Of a stretch of 5,646 nt of DNA, positions 1 to 5,613 are shown piece by piece; the first letter of the stretch is position 1; every line of letters begins with the position of its first letter. The notes beneath the pieces are model-generated. The model had not been told where the DNA came from. It worked only from the letters and a program-made list of their open reading frames with translations, and did not search any database. A program made the translations under genes and the position numbers. The DNA comes from Desulfonatronospira sp. (GTDB taxonomy: Bacteria; Desulfobacterota; Desulfovibrionia; Desulfovibrionales; Desulfonatronovibrionaceae), in NCBI GenBank assembly GCA_003563255.1, contig PWSL01000001.1, positions 1 through 5,646 of the forward strand. The letters are read 5' to 3'.

Positions 1-481
1 AATCGATTTATATTTCGAATTGAAAAAAAGAGACCCAGGACAAAAAAGTGAATATTCCGATTATAGCAGGGAACAACTTGATAAAAAAGGCATGGACATT
101 AAAAACACACAAGACGGCTTTCGAATGTCAACTCAAGAGACAATCAACAATTATAAATCTAAAATATACAAACTTAATGATGAAATCAAAGATGCAATAG
201 AAATCGGCAATAACGACAAAGCCCTCAAATTGAGAGCAGAAAAAGAAGCTATAGAAGATGGATTAAGTAAGGTCCTGGGACTTTCTGGTCGAATCAGAAC
301 TGTCGGTTCAGATGGCGAAAAAGCGAGGAAGAACGTTCAAAGAAGCATTAGAAGAGCCCTAGATTATATGGCTGAGAAAAAAGCTAATGAATTGAGTTCC
401 TACCTAAATGCACATATTACAACTGGTGACGAGTGTTGCTTTAAAAAAGATCCAGAAACATCCTGGAAAATCATCAGGTAA
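1..481 (+). CDS. C-terminal part of a protein with a helical C-terminal module seen in bacterial ATPase/regulatory proteins (5'-truncated by window edge)
   Basis: The reading frame is open from base 2 with no stop upstream, so the gene very probably begins outside the window. A TTG at 20 could serve as a start, but no good Shine-Dalgarno precedes it. About 159 codons remain. The visible part is charged and mostly helical: a Lys/Glu-rich segment (LNDEIKDAIEIGNNDKALKL) leads into GLSGR, then SDGEKARKNVQRSIRRAL, and ends TGDECCFKKDPETSW. I recognise this order (paired helices, GLGGR-like turn, ERARxNVTRAIRRAI-like helix, TGxxCxYxPxPxxxW-like end) from the C-terminus of many bacterial multidomain proteins that carry ATPase, kinase or transcription-regulator domains upstream. 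Its biochemical role is not known to me, and the N-terminal effector domain cannot be seen, so no function is assigned. Sampled composition is AT-rich (about 37 % GC in one line). It is separated from the downstream genes by hairpins and a terminator, so it is probably an independent transcription unit. Confidence 0.8.
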   Translation, partial: IDLYFELKKRDPGQKSEYSDYSREQLDKKGMDIKNTQDGFRMSTQETINNYKSKIYKLNDEIKDAIEIGNNDKALKLRAEKEAIEDGLSKVLGLSGRIRTVGSDGEKARKNVQRSIRRALDYMAEKKANELSSYLNAHITTGDECCFKKDPETSWKIIR

Positions 482-520
482 TTTTTTGCTCCACACAAAG
501 GAGCATTGCTCCATAAAAAG

Positions 521-562
521 TAGCGCCTGGATATTAAGAGGAAATATCCAGGCCCGAAGCTA
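521..562. other. Long stem-loop in the spacer downstream of the left-edge gene
   Basis: GCCTGGATAT (525-534) is perfectly repeated in inverse as ATATCCAGGC (544-553) around a 9-base loop. An outer TAGC/GCTA pair (521-524 with 559-562) extends the stem after a 5-base bulge at 554-558. A smaller hairpin lies just upstream: TGCTCC 487-492 with GGAGCA 500-505. No T-run follows on the + strand. On the - strand five T's follow after a few bases (complement of 515-519), so a weak reverse-strand terminator is possible. It could also be an RNA-stability hairpin for the upstream transcript. The structure is visible; the role is not. Confidence 0.45.
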
Positions 563-564
563 AC

Positions 565-594
565 TGGACATAAATTTCGTCGCAAGGCGAATAT
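565..594 (+). promoter_or_regulatory. Possible sigma70-like promoter ahead of the terminator hairpin
   Basis: TGGACA (565-570) and GAATAT (589-594) match the -35 and -10 consensus partly, with an 18-base spacer. A start near 601 would fall inside the left arm of the hairpin at 596-636, so transcripts from it would lack the first bases of that arm. Two partial hexamers are weak evidence in AT-rich DNA. Confidence 0.2.
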
Positions 595-595
595 C

Positions 596-643
596 AACCC
601 CGCAGGGGCTCTTTTCGGGCCGGCCTCTGCGGGGTTTTATTTT
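596..643 (+). terminator. Strong intrinsic (Rho-independent) terminator
   Basis: AACCCCGCAGGGG (596-608) pairs with the inverse arm at 624-636 (CCTCTGCGGGGTT, one G-U pair). C609 and G623 add a further pair. The stem is GC-rich with a loop of about 13 bases and is followed by TTTTATTTT (635-643). It points rightward, so it would end transcription of the left-edge gene. It stops only 8 bases before the ATG at 652, so the next gene needs its own promoter, read-through, or a start inside the hairpin. Attenuator-like control of the replication module is therefore an alternative reading. Confidence 0.75.
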
Positions 644-651
644 GGGAAAGG

Positions 652-855
652 ATGATGGCGCAGATTAGCCCGAAGCTGATGGAGCAAACCATCAAGGTAT
701 TTGAGAACCTATCCTGTGAAATGTGCTCTCAGGAAGACGCCCGACAAGCAGTGGAAAACATCTGCGGGTTTTTCCAGGTGTTGCAGGACTGGGACTCTAT
801 TGAAGAAAATGAAAAAACAGCGCTGTCCTCCCAAGCCAACAGGGGGGGAAAATGA
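652..855 (+). CDS. Small conserved-type hypothetical protein of mobile elements (67 aa)
   Basis: A 67-residue acidic, probably all-helical protein. The core runs SPKLMEQTIKVFENLS (6-21), SQEDARQAVENICGFFQVL (26-44), then DWDSIEENEK. The pattern 'EDAR-x-x-x-EN-x-x-GFF-x-x-L-x-x-W' resembles short hypothetical ORFs I associate with bacterial plasmids, ICEs and transposon neighbourhoods; their function is unknown to me. Two adjacent ATGs (652, 655) could start it. Purine-rich GGGAAAGG at 644-651 is the only ribosome-binding candidate, and it fits neither ATG ideally. Pro, Cys and signal-peptide features give no hint of export. The 3' end runs into a seven-G tract and AAAA before TGA, where a second small frame begins with an ATGA overlap. 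Composition and residue pattern support a real gene more than a chance ORF. Confidence 0.6.
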   Translation: MMAQISPKLMEQTIKVFENLSCEMCSQEDARQAVENICGFFQVLQDWDSIEENEKTALSSQANRGGK

Positions 856-863
856 ATTTTCCC
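846..863. promoter_or_regulatory. Near-palindrome at the end of the small ORF
   Basis: GGGAAAAT (846-853) is followed after two bases by ATTTTCCC (856-863), a perfect 8-base inverted repeat. The centre is too tight for a stable RNA hairpin, so a dimeric DNA-binding protein site is a more natural reading. It sits upstream of the 967 gene and of the TATAAT at 929, where a regulator could act. It could equally be a by-product of the coding sequence. Confidence 0.25.
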
Positions 864-926
864 TCAGGCCCGTCCCACCCTTATCTTGCCCGTGCTCCTC
901 CACCAATAGTCCAGGAAGAATATTGA
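852..926 (+). CDS. Possible tiny ORF (24 codons) overlapping the preceding stop by ATGA, or a -1 frameshift extension
   Basis: ATG at 852 overlaps the stop of the preceding ORF (ATGA, 852-855) and has a G-rich stretch (842-848) as a ribosome-binding candidate. It encodes 24 residues that are Pro-rich in the middle (PSHPYLARAPPP) and end acidic at a TGA (924-926). It lies in the -1 frame relative to the upstream ORF, so it could be translated by coupling or reached by frameshifting at 846-852. It is too short to judge coding potential, and it may be chance. I do not recognise it. Confidence 0.25.
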   Translation: MNFPSGPSHPYLARAPPPIVQEEY

Positions 927-928
927 GC

Positions 929-934
929 TATAAT
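929..934 (+). promoter_or_regulatory. Candidate -10 box (TATAAT) for the replication module
   Basis: A consensus TATAAT lies in an AT-rich stretch (929-957, with one C) directly upstream of the first large gene of the module, giving a start near 941 and a leader of about 26 bases. No convincing -35 hexamer is found 16-18 bases upstream (around 905-912). An alternative pairs TTGAGC (923-928) with an A/T hexamer near 945-950. The gene downstream has a good ribosome site (GGAGG 958-962). Confidence 0.35.
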
Positions 935-966
935 AATAAAATACTAATAATTATTTTGGAGGAAAA

Positions 967-1584
967 ATGAAAAATAAAAATAGTGAAAGTTCAAAGAATG
1001 CTGGGCCCGAGGTTACTAAGACTGAAAATAAAGTTAACCTGCTTGAAATTGCTGATTCGGAAACCGCTGAACCTTCTCTTGAGGTAATACGTCTTGGACA
1101 TGATGAAGTCGCCCTGATCCCGTTTACAGCAGAAAGCGTTTCCGTCGATGTTCACTTCTGCCCGGAGCCAGAGATAAACAGCTATGTGCTCTGCAATGGT
1201 CCGGACTGTGTGTTGTGCAAAATAGGAAGGAAGCAGGATCAAAGGTTATTATTGCCAGTGTATCAGCCAACTGCAGGCTGCGTCGGCATTCTTCCAGTAA
1301 GCCGGTCTTTCAGGCCTTTCGCCCTTCTGCCTCAGATCCTTAACATTCTGAAAAATGGCAAAGCCATGGTGATGTTTGTGATCAGGGATGGGGCCAAATA
1401 CTCAGTATCAACTGCTGAGCTGAAAGACGATGAGGATGCTGGTGAAACCGTAACAAAGAAGTTTGTTGAGGAGTATAATTCCGGCCTGCATAATCTTGCT
1501 TCAGTATATCCAACAATTGAAAACGCGCAGCTAGCCCGAATAGGGGAAATCCGCCGCATGCTTACACTGAAGGGTTTCAGTTGA
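967..1584 (+). CDS. Putative single-stranded-DNA-binding-like replication protein with a Cys/His metal-binding motif (205 aa)
   Basis: The ATG at 967 follows GGAGG (958-962) and four A's, a strong start. Residues 1-35 are polar and likely disordered. A beta-rich core follows (about 38-150), and an acidic segment (151-162, DDEDAGE) precedes a helical end. His63, Cys65, Cys76, Cys81 and Cys84 form the pattern H-x-C-x10-C-x4-C-x2-C, plausible for zinc. T4 gp32 ssDNA-binding protein carries a comparable H-x12-C-x9-C-x2-C zinc site inside its OB fold; here His63 to Cys76 has the same x12 gap, but I see no wider similarity by eye. The gene is translationally coupled to a helicase and lies upstream of a polymerase, where an ssDNA-coating protein or helicase loader would be expected. 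The coding call is secure. The function is inferred from motif and context, and another zinc-binding replication or transcription factor is possible. No membrane segment or signal peptide is seen. Confidence 0.9.
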   Translation: MKNKNSESSKNAGPEVTKTENKVNLLEIADSETAEPSLEVIRLGHDEVALIPFTAESVSVDVHFCPEPEINSYVLCNGPDCVLCKIGRKQDQRLLLPVYQPTAGCVGILPVSRSFRPFALLPQILNILKNGKAMVMFVIRDGAKYSVSTAELKDDEDAGETVTKKFVEEYNSGLHNLASVYPTIENAQLARIGEIRRMLTLKGFS

Positions 1585-3386
1585 TGCAGGTAATAAGCGG
1601 TCTTGAAAGTCTGTCCGCCTTCCGGATTAAAAATGACGGAAGGCGGATACTTTCTCTTCTTGCTGAAGGAAAAGGGCGGTTGAAAATTGACTGGGCAGTA
1701 GGTGTCGGCAAAAGCAGCAACATCGACCAGGTGATTGAGGAGTCCGTCAATTCCGGTCAATACGACCTTGTAATCGCCCTTTTTCCAACCAGGCAGATCA
1801 TAAATGAACGCAGCCTCGTGGCAAATCCTAAGGATACCATTAAAGTCGTTAATCTTAAGCCCCGTCCCAAAATACAATGTGGCGGGGATATAAACTGTCT
1901 TTGGGAGATTTTTGAGAAAAGAAACCTGGGAATGCTGGGCAGAAAAAAATTATGCGGCCATTGTCCTGAAAAGACTAACTGCAGTTGGACTAAACAATTT
2001 GGCAAGGCCCTCAGAGGGGTTCAGGTGATAATTGGAACCCAGGCCCACCTTGAACGCTCACCATATTTTCTCGGCCAGCTTGTTCAGTGGACAGAAGCCC
2101 GGAAGCCTTTAGTTATCCTTGATGAAGCAAATTTTATCATGAAGCCTTTTCAGCGCACTATTCTCCGGAAAGATCTAATAATTTTCCTGGATATAATTAA
2201 AAAAGTATCGGTCAAAAATATTTATGAGTTCAATCCATTTTGGGCATATCTTTGCGAACTCCTTATCAATGCTCAGACAACAGATTTGAGAAGTCCAGAC
2301 TGGAAGATGCCCGTTTTCTCTCAGAAATGGGCTTTAGAGGTCCAGTCTTTAGGATATAATACTTACGGAAATGATTTCCATTTTTTAAGCTTTGATCTAT
2401 CAGCCTTTGGGTTTTCACCCATTGAATCAAGGGAAAAGGCTCAGAATGGGGACATTAAATTTGCAGCGGTCCCGGATATTTCAATGGACTTCATAGTCTA
2501 TAGTGGAACTGCCCACCACGAATTTTCCAGATACCGGCTTGGAAATGATTTTGCCAGCCCGTTTGAAAATTTCAGCTTTATCCACCCGGAGACAACATGG
2601 TTCAACATCGCTTCCAGATTAGGTGCAAAAAGATATTTTATCAAAAACTCATCTCAAATCTTGGATTTTTTTGCCCGCCTAATTGCCAGGCGGCTTCAAG
2701 AAGGAAAAAAGCCGCTTTTGATTGCCAAGAAGTGTTTTCTTCTTTTATGCGCCAGGGAACTTGAGGTCATGCTGAGGGAACTTGGGGTTGAGACTAGGAT
2801 CATTTGTAATGAATTGCCTTCTGATACGAGCGAAAATGTCTACCATATCCCTCTTATAAATTATGGGATGATCGGCACCAACCTTTTTCAGGAATTTGAA
2901 TGCGCTTATTGTCTAACCGGGTATTACGTACCTGAGGAGGCTGTTAACAGTATACTGCAGGACCTGCTGGGTTCGGATATGAATATCCCTCTGCATATAA
3001 CCATTCAAGACAGACCCTGCAGGAGAACTGCCGGGGCATTGCACAAGGCAGACCAGGTATATGATATTCACCATCTTGCGCAACACGCCCTGAACCATCT
3101 GGAAATGGATACTGTCCTGCAAGCGGTCGGTCGTGTGCGCCCATATACCAAGCCCAGGGAGGTCATCACTTTTCAATGCGCCCAGCACCCTAAGCTTGAA
3201 TACACAAAGGAATTCAACAATATCAGCGAGGCCAGGGATTATTTTTACATCCCTGATAGAAGGTCCGCCAATAAATTTAAAAGGCATGCTCAGATCAAAA
3301 AAGCAAAGGCTGAAGGGAAGACTCAGTCACAGGCGGCATCTTTTCTGGGTGTCAGCTTGAGAACTATAAAACGATACTGGAATTGA
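1584..3386 (+). CDS. Superfamily 2-like helicase/ATPase with XPD/DinG-like cysteine cluster and C-terminal helix-turn-helix (600 aa)
   Basis: Likely unwinds or remodels DNA using ATP. ATG 1584 is chosen over the in-frame TTG at 1581 because it overlaps the previous stop as TGATG, with AAGGG (1570-1574) as ribosome site. Motifs in order: Walker A AVGVGKS (38-44); motif II ILDEAN (178-183), DEAN rather than DEAD/DEAH; motif III-like YSGTA (306-310); a motif V-like GTNLFQEFECAYCLTGYY (431-448); motif VI QAVGRVRP (513-520). Between Walker A and motif II are Cys99, Cys105, Cys124, Cys127 and Cys133. C-x18-C-x2-C-x5-C resembles the 4Fe-4S site that sits in the same place in XPD/DinG-family helicases. 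Residues 568-599 look like a helix-turn-helix (QAASFLGVSLRTIKRYW), suggesting sequence-specific DNA binding. It lies between the Cys/His protein and the polymerase, so a replicative or origin-related role is likely. A repair helicase or a divergent replication initiator are alternatives. I cannot name a known family with certainty. Confidence 0.9.
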   Translation: MQVISGLESLSAFRIKNDGRRILSLLAEGKGRLKIDWAVGVGKSSNIDQVIEESVNSGQYDLVIALFPTRQIINERSLVANPKDTIKVVNLKPRPKIQCGGDINCLWEIFEKRNLGMLGRKKLCGHCPEKTNCSWTKQFGKALRGVQVIIGTQAHLERSPYFLGQLVQWTEARKPLVILDEANFIMKPFQRTILRKDLIIFLDIIKKVSVKNIYEFNPFWAYLCELLINAQTTDLRSPDWKMPVFSQKWALEVQSLGYNTYGNDFHFLSFDLSAFGFSPIESREKAQNGDIKFAAVPDISMDFIVYSGTAHHEFSRYRLGNDFASPFENFSFIHPETTWFNIASRLGAKRYFIKNSSQILDFFARLIARRLQEGKKPLLIAKKCFLLLCARELEVMLRELGVETRIICNELPSDTSENVYHIPLINYGMIGTNLFQEFECAYCLTGYYVPEEAVNSILQDLLGSDMNIPLHITIQDRPCRRTAGALHKADQVYDIHHLAQHALNHLEMDTVLQAVGRVRPYTKPREVITFQCAQHPKLEYTKEFNNISEARDYFYIPDRRSANKFKRHAQIKKAKAEGKTQSQAASFLGVSLRTIKRYWN

Positions 3387-3391
3387 ATCCA

Positions 3392-3436
3392 GGTGCCAGA
3401 ATACCTTATTAATTATTTATAAGGACAAGTGGCACC
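3392..3436. repeat. Nested symmetric inverted repeat with A/T core between helicase and polymerase
   Basis: Outer arms GGTGCCA (3392-3398) and TGGCACC (3430-3436) are perfect inverses. Inner arms CCTTAT (3404-3409) and ATAAGG (3419-3424) are also perfect. Both spacers are exactly five bases, and the centre is nine bases. Bases 3406-3422 are 17 consecutive A/T. As RNA this gives a two-tier hairpin followed by CCTATTT, too poor in T for a good terminator. As DNA it resembles an operator, a small origin/unwinding site, or a REP/MITE-like palindrome. It fills most of the 65-base gap and ends just before the polymerase ribosome site (GGAGG 3443-3447). Confidence 0.7.
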
Positions 3437-3451
3437 CTATTTGGAGGCCCG

Positions 3452-5539
3452 ATGAAATTACTGCCAAGCTGGACTGAACGGATAAGGGATGCTGAGTTTA
3501 AGCAAAGCGCCCACCTAATCAGTTACTGCATAAGAAAATCCACCTATTATTATTCCGCCAGGAAAAATTTTGTAGAAACATCCGAACAGGCCCAGGAAAT
3601 GTTAGATTTTGCCTTGCAGCGACCCTTGTCCCATATAGGATTTGACGCAGAGTTCCGCTATGACCGCCCGGGCATAAGAATAGACAAAAACAATACTGTA
3701 CATGATCCTCGGAGTATCAGACCTCTTCTGCTTTCCCTGGCAATGGTCGAGCCATGTGATGGTCAAAATGGACAGATTTACAGCTTTGTTATTGACTTTC
3801 GAAAACCTGAACTCCTTCCATTTCTTCGGCAATTATTTCGTATCCCAGTAACTTTCTGCGCACACTATGCCAAAGCAGAGTTATTATGCCTGTTAAAGTT
3901 GGGCCTTCCTGCACCGCATATATTGTGGGATACATTCATCTTTGAGAGAGCTGCAAGCCTGGGCCGCAATCATCGCAGCCATAAAGCATCAGCAAAAAAT
4001 GATGAGATAGAGCAAATTTTAATTAAAAAAGCGGCGTTAGAAAATGAAAAGTTCAGCCTTTCGCTTGTCGCGACCTGTCAGCGTTATGGACTAAGTTACC
4101 GAATGGAGACCGGGAAGAAAAGGCTGCAAAAAACATTTTTAACTCATGGAGACAGTGATAAATTTTCAGAGGAACAAATTGCATATGCTGCCGAGGATGC
4201 CTTGGCTACCGCCCAGCTTTACCCCCAACAAATAAGTAAAGCTGTCCAGATGGATCTGATACATCATTGCTTAACAGTTGAAATGCCCTGGACGAAAACC
4301 AATGCACGTATAGAATGGCAGGGAGTAGGAATAGACTTGGTTAAAAGAGAGCGCTTGATTGAAATTATTAAAAAACACAAGGTTCGACTGGGTCAGCATC
4401 TTGCTGAAATCTACGGCATTCAGAACATTAACAGCCATAAGCAACTCCAAATTTTCTTCAGCAGCTGCGGCCTCCTGGACCATTTTAAAAGAAACGGTAA
4501 AATTAGTTTTGATAAAAATAATCTAAAGAAGAATGCCCATATTCATCCAGCAGTAGTTGTCCTGAGGGCCGCAAGAAGAGCTTCTGATTTGCTCACTGAT
4601 AGAATATTGTCAACCGAATTTATCTCTGATGACGGAAGAATCCGGGCGGAACATAAGCAGCTTGGAACAGACACAGGCAGACAGACATCTCGCTGGCCCA
4701 ATATACTCGGTCTGGACAGGATATTGCGCCCTCTGATCATACCAGAACCTGGTTATGGTATCGGAGAGGTAGACTGGAGCCAGGTGGAGGTGGGCGTTGC
4801 TGGCGCTGTTTACGACGACGGAGAACTGGTGAGGATGTTTAATTCAGGGGATGTTTATTCGGCCATGGCTCAGCATTTCTACCAGGACATACTCCCCGAA
4901 GAAGCTCTGCATCTTTCAGGCAAAGAATTCAAGGTAAAGTATAAACAGTACCGAAACGAAATGAAGTCCTGCACGTTAGGGATCATTTACGGCATTACAC
5001 CCGCAGGCCTAGCCCAAGCCTTAAAAACATCCAAGGACAAGGCTGCTGAACTGCAGGAGCGTTTCATGGATATGTTCCCCGAATTAAAATCTGCCTTAAA
5101 CAGCACGGCCCATTCTGGTATCATAAGAGGATATGCTTCAGGTATAACTGGATTGAAGCGTTTTAGGGCTAGATACGGCAAAGCAGGCCGCAGCGATGCG
5201 AACTGGCTGATTAACTATCCTGTGCAGGGAAGTGCTGCAGTGATCTTCAAGGCAGTCGGCAACCGATTAGATAGACTTTACCGAGTTTACGATGCCCGCA
5301 TAATTATCCCACTCCATGACTCATTTGTCTTTGAGGCCCCGCTGGACATGATGAAGGAAGTTTCTGAGGTAACCTCCAGAGTCATGTGCGAAGTTTTGCA
5401 GGAATACTTTCCAGTATTAAAGCCCACTGTTGATGTTAATATTGCAAACCCTAAATGCTGGAACAAGGATGGTATAGATGACGAATTGGAACGTTGGATA
5501 TCAGGTCTTGATGATATCCTGAACGTTTCTGCTAAATGA
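3452..5539 (+). CDS. Family A DNA polymerase with N-terminal 3'-5' exonuclease domain, phage/plasmid type (695 aa)
   Basis: Template-directed DNA synthesis with probable proofreading. The ATG follows GGAGG by four bases. Exonuclease domain (about 55-265): Exo I FDAEF with Asp65 and Glu67; a degenerate Exo II AHYAKAEL (137-144) with Tyr139 and Glu143 where Asn and Asp are usual; Exo III YAAED (Tyr245, Asp249). Polymerase domain (about 275-670): TDTGR (406-410); motif A DWSQVE (441-446, catalytic Asp441); O helix RNEMK...YG (Arg501, Lys505, Tyr513); PVQGSA (590-595); motif C LHDS (Asp623 catalytic). There is no 5'-3' exonuclease domain, and cellular Pol I is usually over 850 aa, so this is a mobile-element polymerase rather than host PolA. 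Relative to E. coli Pol I, F762 is Leu509, E883 is Ser624, and the motif A Arg (ELR) is Gly448. It is probably co-transcribed with the helicase, which would unwind template for it. The frame is intact with no sign of decay. Confidence 0.95.
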   Translation: MKLLPSWTERIRDAEFKQSAHLISYCIRKSTYYYSARKNFVETSEQAQEMLDFALQRPLSHIGFDAEFRYDRPGIRIDKNNTVHDPRSIRPLLLSLAMVEPCDGQNGQIYSFVIDFRKPELLPFLRQLFRIPVTFCAHYAKAELLCLLKLGLPAPHILWDTFIFERAASLGRNHRSHKASAKNDEIEQILIKKAALENEKFSLSLVATCQRYGLSYRMETGKKRLQKTFLTHGDSDKFSEEQIAYAAEDALATAQLYPQQISKAVQMDLIHHCLTVEMPWTKTNARIEWQGVGIDLVKRERLIEIIKKHKVRLGQHLAEIYGIQNINSHKQLQIFFSSCGLLDHFKRNGKISFDKNNLKKNAHIHPAVVVLRAARRASDLLTDRILSTEFISDDGRIRAEHKQLGTDTGRQTSRWPNILGLDRILRPLIIPEPGYGIGEVDWSQVEVGVAGAVYDDGELVRMFNSGDVYSAMAQHFYQDILPEEALHLSGKEFKVKYKQYRNEMKSCTLGIIYGITPAGLAQALKTSKDKAAELQERFMDMFPELKSALNSTAHSGIIRGYASGITGLKRFRARYGKAGRSDANWLINYPVQGSAAVIFKAVGNRLDRLYRVYDARIIIPLHDSFVFEAPLDMMKEVSEVTSRVMCEVLQEYFPVLKPTVDVNIANPKCWNKDGIDDELERWISGLDDILNVSAK

Positions 5540-5553
5540 CAGAGGGTGGTTAG

Positions 5554-5591
5554 AGGTAACTTGGTTCGGCATGAACTAGGAGATTTTACCT
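5554..5591. other. Two-tier stem-loop just after the polymerase gene
   Basis: AGGTAA (5554-5559) pairs with TTACCT (5586-5591). Inside it, 5560-5567 pairs with 5573-5580 (8 pairs, two of them G-U) around a GGCAT loop. A 5-base bulge (5581-5585) separates the tiers on the 3' side. It could stabilise the 3' end of the mRNA or be part of an element end. The stem is only moderately strong, so chance is a real option. Confidence 0.3.
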
Positions 5592-5613
5592 TACTTTGTT
5601 TATTATCCATCCT

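Noticed and set aside
521..562. Integron attC site
   Set aside because: The stem is bulged and flanked by GCTAAC/TAGC-like bases, but the RYYYAAC and GTTRRRY core sites are not present in the required order, and no integrase is near.
400..597. 65-codon - strand frame over the left gene end and spacer
   Set aside because: It runs through the hairpins and has no coding signature; its sequence is explained by the inverted repeats and the opposite gene.
701..970. 89-codon + strand frame ending at the start of the 967 gene
   Set aside because: It overlaps the better-supported 652-855 ORF in another frame, starts at TTG without a ribosome site, and its Cys/Pro/Arg-rich translation looks like a frame shadow.
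1332..1877. 181-codon open frame on the - strand
   Set aside because: It lies antisense across the coupled junction of two well-supported + strand genes, has no recognisable motif and no ribosome site I could defend. It is an antisense shadow.
3133..3360. 75-codon + strand frame inside the helicase
   Set aside because: It overlaps the conserved motif VI to HTH part of the helicase in another frame and has no start signal.
3392..3436. Intrinsic terminator between helicase and polymerase
   Set aside because: The hairpin is followed by CCTATTT, not a T-run, and the polymerase gene begins at once, so termination is less likely than a regulatory or origin role.
5560..5580. tRNA T-arm or tRNA fragment (GGTTCGG)
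   Set aside because: No acceptor, D or anticodon stems surround it, so the resemblance is only the short GGTTC stretch.
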